Source: Phytophthora colocasiae (lineage: Eukaryota; Oomycota; Peronosporomycetes; Peronosporales; Peronosporaceae). From it: a DNA stretch of 64,000 nt. A program made the position numbers and the translations under genes. The notes under the pieces were generated by a model that was not told the origin of the DNA, did no database searches, and saw only the letters and a list, made by a program, of their open reading frames with translations. The stretch lies in NCBI GenBank assembly GCA_018806915.1, contig JAGKQI010000093.1:992001-1056000 (forward strand), written 5' to 3'. Positions 1-11,001 of this stretch are shown piece after piece. Each line of letters starts with the position of its first letter. Positions within the stretch are counted from its first letter, which is position 1.

Positions 1-66
1 ATTACGGACAATAAATGAGTTAACCCCACCAATTGAGAACTGCCATCCGGTACCGAAGTTTGCCAG

Positions 67-2172
67 TTGACTATTCGAGTAACAAACTCGGACACGATTG
101 TGTCGACTCTGAGGGAAAACTGCCTGCTGGAGACTACCGTGGATGGGATCAAGCAGAGTGTCTTATTGACGAACGTGTACTACTGCGACAAGCTTGGTCG
201 CAACCTCCTCTCCCTGACGCAACTACGCAAGCAGGGTATTTGTTTTCTGTTCTCAAAGAAATGCACGTTTCACTCTCGCGATGGAAACATTGTAGGCGAA
301 GCAATTGAACGCAACGGACTATGGATCGTAAACGCAACTACTGTCGGCCCAACATGCAGTGATGCTCATGCCTTACTCGTAAACGTGAAGAAGGATACAC
401 TGCAGAAATGGCACGAACGGCTTGGTCACCTTAATTTCCAGGACCTTCTCCGGATGATGAACAACAATCTCGCTACTGATTTTGAGCCTGTGAACAAGAA
501 AATCACGTTTTGCATGGCATGCGCCGAAGGAAAGCAATCCCGAAATAAGCAACCAACACAAGACACATCTGACTCGGCTCCAACTGACGAGCTCGGCGCG
601 GTCATATGCATGGACCTGAAAGTCGATCTTAAACCCGACCGGCATGACCATCGGCATATTCTAACCATCGTCGACCATGCCTCCAACTATAACCAAGTTT
701 TGCTTCTGACGAAAGAGGAAGTCTTCGACAAGTTCTTGCAGTTCTCAAATGAGTTCCAACGTCAGCACGACCGCAAAATTAAGGTCCTCCGCACCGATGG
801 AGGGGGAGAGTTTTTGAGCGATTCAAAGCCCTCCTTGTTGCGAGGGGATTTACTCAGCGTTATGGTGTTGATTTTGAAGCCACATTTTTCGCCGGTACTA
901 AAAAATCCCAGTTTGAGGTTTATTGTGATGCTAGCAGCAATCTGGAGAACCAAGCTTCGCCAGGGCGACGTTCCGAATGCCTATCTGAAATCAGACCTGG
1001 ACAAACCGATTTACTTGAAGCCACCATCCGGAACCTCCAACGACAACGACACACGCGTGTGGCTTCTCCTAAAAGGTCTGTATGGTCTGAAGCAGAGTGG
1101 AAAGCTCTGGAACGATCTCATCAATGCTTTTCTACAGGAACTGGGATTTCAGCGCTCACGAATGGACCCTTGTCTTTGTTTTATGCGAGAACACGACAGT
1201 CTCTGCGTCTTGGGACTCAACGTGGACGACATTTTGATCGTAAGCCAAGACCCAGCCTTGTCGGATCGCGTTATGTCTTAACTGACCCAGCGCTTTGACA
1301 TTAAGGACATTGGCGAAGCAGAAGTGCCTCGGCATCTGGATTAAACGAACCTCCGAAGGAATCATAATCCACCAGCACCAAACCATACGTGGCCTATCGG
1401 AGAAATTCGGCATGAGCAATTGCAAGCCAATCGCAACCCCGACGGATGTCAACCATCATTTCTTTTATGAGCAGAGGCACCCTTTTCACGATACCAGTTC
1501 GTTCCGTGAAGCAATCGGCAGTCTACTATGGCTATCAAATTGCACTCGTCCCGATATTTCTACGGCAGTTAATTGATTCCGATTCGTATCATGCCGAAAT
1601 TACATCACTGGAATGGAATTAAGCGCATTTTGCTTTATCTTCAAGATACGAAGACAAAAGGACTGCTATACCAGAACGGAAATGGCATCAACTCACGTTT
1701 GAGGCCCATCATCTACTCAGACGCAAATTTGGCAGGTGATTCAGCTACAGTCAAATCTACGAATGGAGCTGTCTTGCCGATCAACGGTATGATTATTGCT
1801 TGGTCATCTCGTAAACAAACCACTGTGGCTCTTTCGACTATGGAAGCCGAATATGTTGCTGCATGTTCCGCTGTGCAGGACTGCATTGCGATTTACCAAC
1901 TGCTTCAAGAACTCAAACTGCTTCGTGAGACCGACTCGATTATACTCAGAGTTGACAATCAATCCGCGATCTCTATGCAAAATGCCTCCACGCAGCGAAC
2001 TCGACACTTGAATATCAAGTACCATTTCGTCCGTGATGCCATCACACGAGGTCAAGTGGTGGTTGAATATTGTCCGACGCAACAGCAAGTCGCAGACATC
2101 TTGACTAAAGCCACTGACCGAGTAATCTTCGGCCACCTTTGTACCATGCTTCATCTCACAGATCATGCTTGA
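67..2172 (+). pseudogene. Ty1/copia polyprotein remnant
   Basis: Decayed copia-type Pol. In order: a GAG-pre-integrase region (WHERLGHLNFQDLL, about 400-460), the integrase zinc site (CMACAEGKQSR), the start of the integrase core ending at VLRTDGGGEF (about 800), then an abrupt jump into reverse transcriptase (AYLKSDLDKPIYLKPPSG at about 990; VDDILIVS at about 1230). The rest of the integrase and the first part of RT are therefore deleted. A frame change near 1281-1295 and another near 1570 break the rest. The last part is copia RNase H (YSDANLAGDS, ALSTMEAEYVAA, DNQSAIS, HIxxKYHFVRD-like end) finishing at 2172. No gag is seen; the element probably begins left of the window or is truncated. 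Non-functional. Confidence 0.93.
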
Positions 2173-2179
2173 AGAGGAG

Positions 2180-2468
2180 TGTTGCAAGAGGAATTCAAGC
2201 ATGCATTACTCCTGCGATTTCGAACAGTACCTGCTACAAGTTTGCCGACGCAAGAGGATATGCGTGCTACGCATTCTCGTTTGAGTCCCGTTGGAAGGAC
2301 AGGCTAAGAAGGTAGCCAGCTTCATCTATTTTTCATCAGCAAACGCGCAGGAGGCAAGGAGATAGCCCTTACATGTAGTTCAGAGCCCAAGCTCAGTTTA
2401 TTTCTCATTCTCACTTGTACCAGCTAATCAACAAGCAACTTGAGTCTCCTACATCGCCACACTCTACA
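2180..2468 (+). repeat. Probable 3' LTR of the copia element
   Basis: Directly after the RNase H stop there is a purine tract (gaagaggag, 2171-2179) followed by TGTTGCAAGAGG, the usual arrangement of polypurine tract plus LTR start. The right end is uncertain; CTCTACA at 2462-2468 is a plausible terminus. No 5' LTR is present in the window to compare, so the boundary is inference. Confidence 0.45.
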
Positions 2469-2589
2469 GTCGACTTCCTAGCCTTCCATCGAGGAGTCGA
2501 TCTTACGCGGCATCAGTCTTGTCCGGACAGTTTTGACCAAAAAACAATATAACAATATTTTCATGACCTTAGTTAATTTTTACCAATGC

Positions 2590-3140
2590 CCCGAAGTAAT
2601 TGTTTTCTGCAGAGAACTTTGACGACGCATCTCGCACTGATGAACGTTAAGTTCTGGGGAGCACTGGGCATCACAGTAGCCTGTGCCGTACGTGACCCCA
2701 GCATTGTTGCTGGGGAAACGCTTCATGCCACCGTCGGCCTCCATGGCTACGAAGTACAGGGCTCCGTTAAAATCACAGTCGAATGTTGACCCGTCAACAT
2801 TGAAGGTGAACTCCTGGTTCAGCAGCTTAAACGTCTTGCATGTGTCCTCGGACTCCATGAGGCACACACAAGAACCAACATGAGTGCTGTAGTGGCCCTG
2901 GGGACGAGTTTTAGGCCTACACTGTTGATCTCAGAGGTGATGCCGTACGTTCCGGTGTAGTCTACGCCGTCAAGGGAATACACGTCTTGGGGTTCTTGAA
3001 GTTGGTCGCCTTCCACGTGTTTCCGGTGTTCCAGTACGTGCCAGTCTTGTAAAGCTAGCGCCAGATGGCGTACAGCACGACGGACTTGTCCTCATCTGTG
3101 CACTAACGCTTGGTGGTGGCTGCGTCGCGACTCGCGAGCG
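2590..3140 (-). pseudogene. GH7 cellobiohydrolase/endoglucanase pseudogene (N-terminal half)
   Basis: Read on the minus strand, three pieces in shifting frames follow glycoside hydrolase family 7 order: CTDEDKSVVLYAIWR (with nearby stops) near 3100-3050, then LDGVDYTGTYGITS and NSVGLKLV near 2960-2890, then [27 protein letters not shown] and [14 protein letters not shown] near 2830-2650. GH7 enzymes are secreted cellulases cutting beta-1,4-glucan, known in Phytophthora. The catalytic glutamates lie downstream of the preserved part and are absent. In-frame stops and at least two frameshifts show a dead copy lying next to the copia LTR. Confidence 0.85.
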
Positions 3141-3499
3141 GGTTCTGCAGTAATTCAGGGTGAAGACCAAAAACTTCAATAACAGAATATGTCCTTGATA
3201 AGTTCCAGATACTTTTGAATTTTGGACGGAATTTTGGACGTTATTCAAAAGTGTTTTGAACTGTTCAGATTTTGTGCAAAACCATCCCTACTTGCTTCTG
3301 TTCCTCATCACGCAAATGGTGCTTCTAGCCAATTTCAGCTCAGCTACGTACTTGTCAACCGACCACATATTGTATCGACTCTTGATTTAACCATAGCTAA
3401 ACTATTGCCATAATTACATCACTATACTAACTGTTGGCTCAGTGACCTTTGAACCCACTCGGGAGATATTCTGTGTCTGTCGCTGACCGACACAACTGA

Positions 3500-3558
3500 C
3501 CCCTCTCCCCTAGAGGGGCCAGTCTCTGCGCCTGATCTCTCACATGGAGATCAGGCGC
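3500..3558. repeat. Two adjacent perfect inverted repeats
   Basis: cccctct (3500-3506) pairs with agagggg (3512-3518), and GCGCCTGATCTC (3528-3539) pairs with GAGATCAGGCGC (3547-3558), a 12-bp perfect stem with a 7-nt loop. No gene is associated. It may be part of a decayed LTR or a small non-autonomous element. Confidence 0.7.
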
Positions 3559-3559
3559 A

Positions 3560-4560
3560 ATAAAACCTATGGAAACTACCGCGCAATTCGCCACTTTACC
3601 AAACCGTAAAAATTCCGCCGGGTCTGACCGGTTCCAAACGGACCGGTACTACTGTATCAACTATTAGATACATCTTAAGAGAATGACCGTTCAATACATC
3701 TCCTTTTCTCCCTTGAACACCAAGACCATGGGGTCAGCAACAAACACACAGAGTCAGCAAGGCGAATGAGATGCGTGATTACAGGTAAGTTTGTTCTGTC
3801 TATCATTTCTTCTGTTGAGATGAGTATCACTTTGATTTTTTTTTTATATATATATACGAGAACACAAGAAGGACATTGATGAGACTCGCGCATCTGACAG
3901 CACGATGACAGTGCTGGTTATGGACTTCTCGCAGAACCTGACGATACCGTCTGTCACCACCACGCCATCTCAATGGTACTTCTGTTTTCTCCTCGTGGCG
4001 TATATGTTTGGAATATCCTACGAGAACGAAGGTACACAAACTTAATTCCTTCAAGAAATAGCGTCTGGTAGTGTACACTGATAATTGCTCCTGTCCAAAC
4101 TAGAACAACCACGCCATCCTCTTCTTGCTGGAACAAGTACAGATCACTTGGACATATGAAAGAAACTCTACTAAATGCAATTCCAGGCAAATATCGATCT
4201 ATTAGACTGTTGCGGTCCAGGAAATGACTTGAATTCAGTATGGTAAGTCCAACCGGACATATACCACTTAGAGTTTCAATCGGAAATCGTGGGCGATCTT
4301 CACCTGGGCTGTCCAGAATCCATATCCATACTGTCCACTCGTTCTTTTTTGGCTCACAACGTCCAAATAAAGTCATTTCTGAGCCAATCGGCGTTCATAC
4401 CACGCTAGCTTCTTCCACCATTGCCGCCGCCACCACCACCAGCCTGACCATCAGGACTGTTTCTGTTTTTTGCTCGCTGTAAAGCAGAAAAACATAGCAT
4501 TTGAGCTTCGGAGGAGTCGCGCGGCTCTGCCTATACTCAATATGCATTTGTATGCTCACT
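3560..4560. other. No recognisable gene
   Basis: AT-moderate sequence with one open minus-strand frame (3954-4376, 140 codons) that has no recognisable motif, no good start context and no visible splice partners. I regard it as chance or unidentified transposon debris. Confidence 0.4.
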
Positions 4561-4563
4561 ATC

Positions 4564-4905
4564 TTAAGAACTTTGAGGTAACACGTCCGTTAGCGGGGTC
4601 TGGTTCAAGGGGACTGGCAGGTTCGTCTCGTCATCAGTTGGCGGCGGTACCGCTAGATGTAGCGATGCAATTGAGAATGTGTGCATGGATAACCCCATAT
4701 TAATAGCGTTAATCGGGCAGGTAACGAACGAGTCCTTGTCCGGAAAAAGTGAAAGACCTTGTTCTTCGAATGTTTTAGCTTGAATCAGCCGGTTGAAGAG
4801 GACGCTATCCGCAGACAAGGGCAGGCTGGACTTTGAAATGAATGTGAGGTCTGACGCCCTCCCAAATGCGTATCACATGGCCACCAACGGGACCGCATCT
4901 GGGTG
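4564..4905 (-). pseudogene. Crypton tyrosine recombinase fragment
   Basis: The minus strand reads FGRASDLTFISKSSLPLS, then EEQGLSLFPDKDSFVTCPI. These match the region around the first catalytic arginine (GRxSDL) of oomycete Crypton recombinases and align closely with the better-preserved copy at 20.6-22.4 kb (FGRTSDLALVRKQNLSV, EEPGLSLFPDTDS). Only this part remains; the HxxR box and tyrosine are missing. Upstream and downstream coding is lost. Confidence 0.7.
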
Positions 4906-5599
4906 ATCCGTTTCCTCTACTGCGTCGTAGTAAAAACCAGCAGGTCATCTTTCGTACACGCAGGAGCTTTGTCAACCATGCCTCCCTTTTACCGGAGAAG
5001 GCAATGGCGGTCCAATATTCATCTCATCTTGAGTAGTTGCTGCTCGATGCTAGACAGCCTTGAGGGTAGCACTCCAACAACCAGTTTTTCACGTTCCGAT
5101 AAATGTAGAGTTCCTGTGTTTCGCGGCGACGTCGACGTGATAATGAGCTCAACCAACTGGTATCCTACTTCCCCTCTCTCTCATCTAGGCAATCACTGGC
5201 CCTAGAACTGGCATCCGGCGCCTCTGAGGTATCCATCTAACTGGCTCATTCCTTCGTCGTCGACGCCAGCTTCGGAAGAACCTACGACTCATCATTGGCA
5301 CAGTCAACGGCTCCGATGGCAAGCGATATACCAACGTTGTTGGCGACACTTTTGGATGAACTGAATCAATAGGAACGATGGACACAATGCTGACTATGCC
5401 TCACGTTTGTTGCGCGTAAAAAAGCCGGGTGCGGGCTGAACTAAATTCAAGATAATCAAGTGAATTCCGGACGCTAGTAGACGAATGTTCGTTCATACCA
5501 ATGCAATGGAGATAGCGTATCTTCTGGATTAAGATATAAACTCCGATGGCTTTATCGACATGGATCTAACTGATACCATAATAAAGGAGCACCTTTAGA
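4906..5599. other. No recognisable gene
   Basis: Only short open frames (66-100 codons) without family motifs. Probably transposon-derived spacer. Confidence 0.4.
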
Positions 5600-5705
5600 A
5601 ACGAGTGTGGGTTTTTATTGATGGCACAGTTCAAGGGACATGTCGCCCCCAAAAGAACCAGCGCTACATGTTCAATGGTCACAAGGTATATCTGCACTCT
5701 TTTTG
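5600..5705 (+). pseudogene. PIF/Harbinger transposase fragment (DDE_Tnp_4)
   Basis: The plus strand reads WVFIDGTVQGTCRP followed by NQRYMFNGHK, the block around the first catalytic Asp of PIF/Harbinger DDE transposases (consensus xFIDGTxxxICRPxxNQRxxYNGHK). Flanking coding sequence is lost after a few codons. Opposite in orientation to the other Harbinger fragment at 7.1-7.7 kb. Confidence 0.7.
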
Positions 5706-5809
5706 AAAAGCTTACTACCATCTCATCTAAGCTACATTTGTTGCTTTAAAGAGAAAACATGCACTTAAACATCAATTATTGATTGCTCCTCACGACATTA
5801 TAATTCATC

Positions 5810-6019
5810 TTAGTCGATCAGGTCGCGCGTTCTAAAGCGACGCATTCCCTCCATCGCACTACGAACTATGTCAGCTGAAGCATCCTCTCGGCGTCCAGCT
5901 CCACGCTTCTCTTTCTCACTCTTGTCTGCTTTTTGCTGCGCATGTCCGTCAAGCTAGAAGATTACATTAGGTTTGAGGAAGCAGGAAATACACAGCCACT
6001 CACCAGTCAGTAAGCAGAT

Positions 6020-6061
<42 letters not shown>

Positions 6062-6500
6062 GTGTTCGGCCGTGCCTGAGGCTCGCAACGATTTCAGCTC
6101 CTCGCGCTTAAACATCAACAAGGGTGTTGAATCGGCGCCGACGTGCTCTAGCGTCCGCTGTGCACGTTGGAATTGCAGCCTTTATTACCCTAGTAATGCT
6201 GACCCACGCTGTCTGTGTTTCCCCGTGGGCAGCAGCCAACGGCGCGTGCTTCAGTGCCTCTTTCAGCAGTATGACGTCGCTGGAGGGCAGCAAGCGGTAA
6301 GCCTTCTTTCTTCTCCGCTGATTGCCGTTCTCAACGATGCTGGAAGGGCCCTCTCTTGCGTCCGGGTCCGAGGCGCGGGCCGAGCTGTTGCTTCCTTCTG
6401 CGCCGTCCAACGCTCTTCTTATCTCCACTTGATCCAGTCGTTGCTTGTGATTTCTGTTGACAGTGAGGAGGGCTCTAAAGTGAATTGAACGTGCTGATTT
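5810..6500 (-). pseudogene. SANT/Myb-like repeated gene, frameshifted
   Basis: The minus strand encodes LLKEALKHAPLAAAHGE, then WVSITRVIKAAIP, then a DARARRRRFNTLVDV block, a helix-rich SANT/trihelix-like DNA-binding module of a family I recall as highly repeated in Phytophthora. A frameshift follows; the next frame continues FKREELKSLRASGT, crosses a GA microsatellite, and resumes a charged C-terminus (KADKSEKEKRGAGRREDAS, then MEGMRRFRTRDLID) with a TAA at 5810-5812. The upstream start is unclear. SANT-like proteins accompany Harbinger transposases, and Harbinger fragments lie on both sides, so this may be the second gene of such an element. Confidence 0.55.
6021..6057. repeat. (CT)n microsatellite
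   Basis: About 18 uninterrupted CT units inside the SANT-like pseudogene; on the minus strand they would encode an Arg-Glu run. Confidence 0.97.
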
Positions 6501-6547
6501 GGCCAGTGAGTACCCTATACCTAAATGCTCGCGCCTCACAAGGCGAA

Positions 6548-6580
6548 TTCACTGGATTGGTCCAGCTGCACAACCTCTCT
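6548..6580 (+). repeat. 33-bp direct repeat, copy 1
   Basis: TTCACTGG-A-TTGG-T-CCAGCTGCACAAC-C-TCTCT recurs at 7777-7809 with three mismatches. The two copies bracket the Harbinger transposase fragment, so they may be remnants of one element's ends or of a host duplication. Confidence 0.75.
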
Positions 6581-7065
6581 ATTCATCCATGTCTAATTTC
6601 AACCGCGACAAGGTCTTTGTATACTACGTATCTGAGTTAGCAAGCAGGCTTTGCTTTACTATTGTGTACACAGCAGAAGTTGAGCAAACTTTGAGACAAA
6701 CCCCTTTACTCCGAAGTAGTGTTGTTTGCGCGAAAGTTCCGCATGCTAAAAAAAATATGTTCCGAATGCTCACTGCTCCTCCGCACGCAAAAAGTGCTCG
6801 GAATCTATGCTGGAACTTACTGTTAGGTTCGGCGAACCTACACCTCTACAAAGTAGCCTCCTCGCTCTCTTCATTCTCTCCATCGGCTTCCGGGTAAATA
6901 TGCAGTCTTACTAAGTCTAAATTGACGCTTCCGTCCCCTCCGAAGTTGATGTACACGTACACTAATAATTCAACCTTCTTTGTCGACAGGCAATTCCTCC
7001 TCTTGGAGTGGATTAAGTCGAAAATACTTCAGGCACTCTCGCTCGATGCTGATGATGTGGGTATA

Positions 7066-7660
7066 CTAAAAACAAGTTCTGCGAGAAAAGAGACAGCCTT
7101 GTAGTTTTCTCCGGCGTTTCTCTGAGATTCCCACCAATGGCGAGGGAAAACACCCGCGTTTTTCCTCTGTCCAGCCTCGTTTCGTGCTGGCAAAGGCAAA
7201 GAGCCACCTATTTAACTGCTCATGCGTGGTATACAAGTGTTGGACCAGGTCAACTGTATCCGAAACGTTGCAGGCTTCCTGCATAAATAGCATTCGCGTA
7301 GGTTGACAGTGTGGCAGTAGTGAGTCGTTTGTCATCGAATTGCAGCAAGCGTGAAATTTGTTGTAAATAGTGTCCAGAACCGAAGAAGTAATGGACGAGA
7401 TTGCAGATGTGTCGCGACCAAATAGGTCTTCTAAATCGCTCAAACGGGCAGAGCATGCCATGCGTCGCAAGAATATAGAGAGGGCTTCGAGAGCTGAGAT
7501 CCTGTACCGTTGTGTTGTTTGTCACTAAGCTGTAAAATCTCGTTCTTTTCAAACCGAAATTTGTCACGCCACACAGAACCTGTCGACGGTTCAGTGAAGT
7601 CGAACCGACAGGGGGTGCAACTTTTTTCTCGCCAGCAAGGAGCGCAACGAACACCAGCAC
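7066..7660 (-). pseudogene. PIF/Harbinger-like transposase N-terminal remnant
   Basis: The minus strand, over at least two frames, reads ALVTNN-like then LATHGMACSARLSDLEDLFGR and TSAISSITSSVLDTIYNKF. The LSDLExLFGR...S.I....L..IY..F pattern is typical of the segment just before the DDE core in Harbinger/HARBI1-like transposases. The catalytic core is not found downstream; frameshifts and stops make it a relic. Confidence 0.6.
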
Positions 7661-7776
7661 CTTTTCCTACAAGCTACTTCTCTCACTGTCCATTTTCATG
7701 TCGTTTTAAAAGTGACAGCACAACACTTTTGTAACTACCCAAACCTGTCTAATCGGATAGTTTCTCACAAAGTCTT

Positions 7777-7809
7777 TTCACTGGCTTGGGCCAGCTGCAC
7801 AACTTCTCT
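7777..7809 (+). repeat. 33-bp direct repeat, copy 2
   Basis: Second copy of the repeat at 6548-6580, same orientation, 30 of 33 bases identical, 1.2 kb away. Confidence 0.75.
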
Positions 7810-9040
7810 AATATCGTCAAATAGCCGACACACTACAGAGCCAATCCAACGCTAATCGACTATTTTAAGCGAATCACACGTCATTTGAGCAGTATTATTT
7901 TAGTCCATCATAACAGGTAGGTTTAGGGCCAAAGACGACTGACACGTAACCGAGGCATTTTGTCGGCAGGATTAGCCAAATGCGTAGAGCCACCATACAA
8001 ATTCCACGATTCGAACTCATTTGTGCAATACAAAGTCTAGTCATTCTCAGTTCGCGCAAAAAGCCAGTAGTTCAGTCGAGAACAGTAGAAAGCAATAGAA
8101 CAACACCAGGAGTCTCTAAGATCTGGCACCTGTGAACACGAAGCGAGTATTAGCGACTGCAAAAAGCATCTTCGATCAATTTCTTGCGAAGAAAAGCGTG
8201 AAGGGAGTTTGTCCAAGCGTCTCTTCTGGCACATCGCTTGTAAAGCTGATGGACCGCTTTGCTTCGTTTTTGGCCTAGTCTAAAGACAATGTGGTGAGCC
8301 TCGGAAGCGGAACATCTCGTTCTCGACACTCATACTCTTGAATACATGTACCTGCCAAATTTGATGAATACGTAGAGTGGGAGCAGATTCTTTTTCCCCT
8401 TCACAAAGTATGAGTTGGCAGTCTTGATAATTGTCAAATCTGAAGGTACGCGACTGAGTGCGCGTGTTTCTAGCGCCAACTTTTCCTACTATAAGTTTTT
8501 TTTGTTTAGGGGGATGAGGAGGTCCAGTTGTGAGCGAGCAAGTTCGGAACTGCTCGGAACTGCTTCGAGCATTCAAAGCATTCCGAGCACAATTGCTCGC
8601 AAGCAAGACTACTCCGAAGGGGTCCCGACCGACTACCGCTACGTTGCATCTGACCAATCATCGGCCGAGAATCACCAGAAACACAACCCCTATTGCATGG
8701 CCGGTAATGTATTTCCATGTGCGGGGTGAACCGAACCTGAACCCCAGATTCTACTAGAAAAAAAAAGAGCCCGAAATTGTCTGGAACCGGGCTTCTAGAA
8801 AATACTGAGACACTTCAAATTGTGGGAGTCAATATTTGCCAAATACTGGGCTCTTCTAGTCGATGCGAGCCCAGTTTTGTTTACGAGCCCCAACAAATCT
8901 ATTGGTTATAACTGCTACGTTGAATCTGCAATCTGGATCCGAGGCACGAGGGCTGATTAAAAGTAGTGCCATGGAAGTCAATGACACGCCTATCATAGAG
9001 CTCCCTGAGCACTACTCAGTCAACCAGTCAATCGTGAGCA
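7810..9040. other. No recognisable gene
   Basis: Open frames up to 125 codons (minus 8280-8657) lack motifs. Around 8528-8605 there is a pocket of related short repeats (GGAACTGCTC, CGAGCA) bounded by GCGAGCAA and TTGCTCGC that could fold back. No function assigned. Confidence 0.4.
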
Positions 9041-9049
9041 ATTGAGGAT

Positions 9050-9810
9050 GGAACTAGCGCATGTATCTGCTCAAACAAACCGTCTCACGGAGGTACACGC
9101 AGCTCTAACGCCCGCCAGGTAGAACAAGAAGCGCAGCAAGTATGTTGAGGAGCGCGTGGCAGAAGCTCGTATCAAAGCTGAATCACGTACCCAAACTCTC
9201 GTATGAACCAGGCGTATGGAGACCCAACGGCTCTGGAACGGCGTGTTGACGACCGTATTTAGGGCGTCCTGGCAACGCTGCAGAAGTCAAGCCTCCAACA
9301 AACACGGGCACTAGCCGAGGCTCTGCTTGCTAGTCAAGATGCCGTTCAGGAAGAGCAGATACGGGGATATCTTCAAGTCGTTCAAGAGCAAACAGCACTG
9401 AGGATTGAGAAGTCCGTTGAAGCCGCAATGATTAAGATAAACAACAGAGAGTTCTCCAACAAAAATCCACAGCGGAATTGGAACGGGACCAATTGCACAC
9501 TAGAATGAGCAATCTAGAGCAAAACTATATGCAAACCTTTGATATCGTTGTAGCTAAGGCGCAAAACCTCGCTGTTTCTGAACGTGATTCCCGATTGACG
9601 AAGTCGCTGGCCAGTTTGGAGGACTGCGTTTCACATCGGGTGGAATCAAACATATTAAATACCGTGAACAACATGATTGCGAAGTGGCAAAGGACGTTTC
9701 TGAAACAGAATTTAAAGTGGCAGGTGGAATCTGAGAAGAGGTTCACTGATTATTTAGATGCGCGGCTACGAGGAGCAAAAGTGGTGGCAAAAAAAAGCGG
9801 CAAGAGCTGA
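9050..9810 (+). pseudogene. Degenerate coiled-coil protein
   Basis: From about 9050 the plus strand shows fragmentary Glu/Lys/Gln-rich heptad-like sequence in alternating frames, ending in an open stretch 9478-9810 (110 codons: LHTRMSNLEQNYMQTF, later RVESNILNTVNNMIAKWQ, ending KKSGKS). There is no recognised domain. Repeated stops before 9478 suggest the 3' part of a decayed coiled-coil gene. A relationship to transposon-borne coiled-coil ORFs elsewhere in this window is possible but not shown. Confidence 0.4.
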
Positions 9811-10614
9811 AGCAAGTGATGGATAAGAGAAACAACTGTCAACCCGAGTCTGAGTGCCCCTAGCGGCAATTCAATCGTCTCTGACAGTGCTATCGAAGCG
9901 TCAGACGTACTATCTTGCAGACCGTGCTCGTGATCGTGCTAAAGAGCTCAAGCAGCGGCAGGCCTCATCTCTTCATTAAAACCGAAACCAAAACGATGTT
10001 TGCGTTCGAATGCAAAACAAAACGAGGAAAGGCAAAACGACAAGCGTGAATTGAGATTCAACTTGTGTATCCAGTGCGTTTTCATTAATGCATTTAGCAA
10101 CGAACCGCCCATCATTCTGGTATCATCAAGTTTAATGCAACTCATGATTTACTTACGAAGTCAATAAATACTGTAAAACCTTCTCAACAGGCTTCGGCTG
10201 TCCAGCTACAGGCTCTTGTGTCGGAGCCTACAACGAATATGGGAGCATGTACGTCATCACAGGACTTAAACGAGAATGGATCTAGACCGCTCATGTCTTC
10301 AATCAGCTTTTCATTGCTGAAAAGATTGTATAAAGCACAATCGCAAGCCATTTGTGCGATTTCCACCCGGTTCAGGTAGTACAACAGCAACGATATCGAT
10401 GTTAGGAGTGGAAGTAGACCGTCGAAAAGCAACTAAAGCGGTCTTGGCATTAGCAACGTCATTGGAATCGCTCTCATTGTATTAATATTGTAATCGTGAT
10501 CTACAAGAGACGAGTACAGTCACACCACCATAAGTGGCACACGATTGGGTCTAGCGAGGTATTGTTTAGTTATAGAATCGTAGATAAGTAAATGACTACA
10601 GTGTGTATATATGG
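9811..10614. other. No recognisable gene
   Basis: No motif-bearing open frame on either strand; the longest is a featureless 82-codon minus frame. Confidence 0.4.
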
Positions 10615-10894
10615 TACTCCCTCCGTTTCACATTACTTGACCAGATTCAGTACTTGACATGTATTGGAAAACCTTGGATTGTAACCCCTAACAAATTGCA
10701 CATGGAGCTAACGGGCTTCAGCTAGCGCGTAAAATGGACTTCAATTCGCTGGTATTTCATTTAATCCGGCATCTTTACAGTTTAAAAGGATGATGCCAAT
10801 ACAACAACCAAGTGTGTCAATGAACTACTAATTACGACAACAATTAGGGTTATGCGACTCCCTAAAACCTAATTTTTATTTGATAATAAGTTAA

Positions 10895-10967
10895 GGACAC
10901 GGCGGGAATCGAACCCGCGTCCTTCCGCACAAACGGCGGTGCTCTTATCCAATTGAGCTACGTGCCC
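10895..10967 (-). tRNA. tRNA-like sequence (probable pseudo-tRNA) inside the mariner element
   Basis: On the minus strand the acceptor arms GGGCACG and CGTGTCC pair over 7 bp, D-arm GCTC/GAGC and T-arm GCGGG-TTCGATT-CCCGC are intact, and pol III A box (TAGCTCAATTGG) and B box (GGTTCGATTCC) are present. The anticodon arm does not fold properly: only CCGC/GCGG pair, there is no U33 in the right place, and the D-loop is one base long. No amino acid is assigned. Length 73 nt. Confidence 0.6.
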
Positions 10968-11001
10968 AAAGCCCACTTTGGATGGGGTTAAACTGTATTT
11001 A

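Noticed and set aside
3954..4376. 140-codon minus-strand ORF as a gene
   Set aside because: Some Trp-rich sequence (WTVWIWILDSPGED) looked like a lipid-binding domain at first, but no continuing motif, exon partner or start context was found.
10895..10967. Functional tRNA gene
   Set aside because: Acceptor, D and T arms are good, but the anticodon arm cannot form a standard 5-bp stem with U33, so no anticodon can be read; kept only as tRNA-like.
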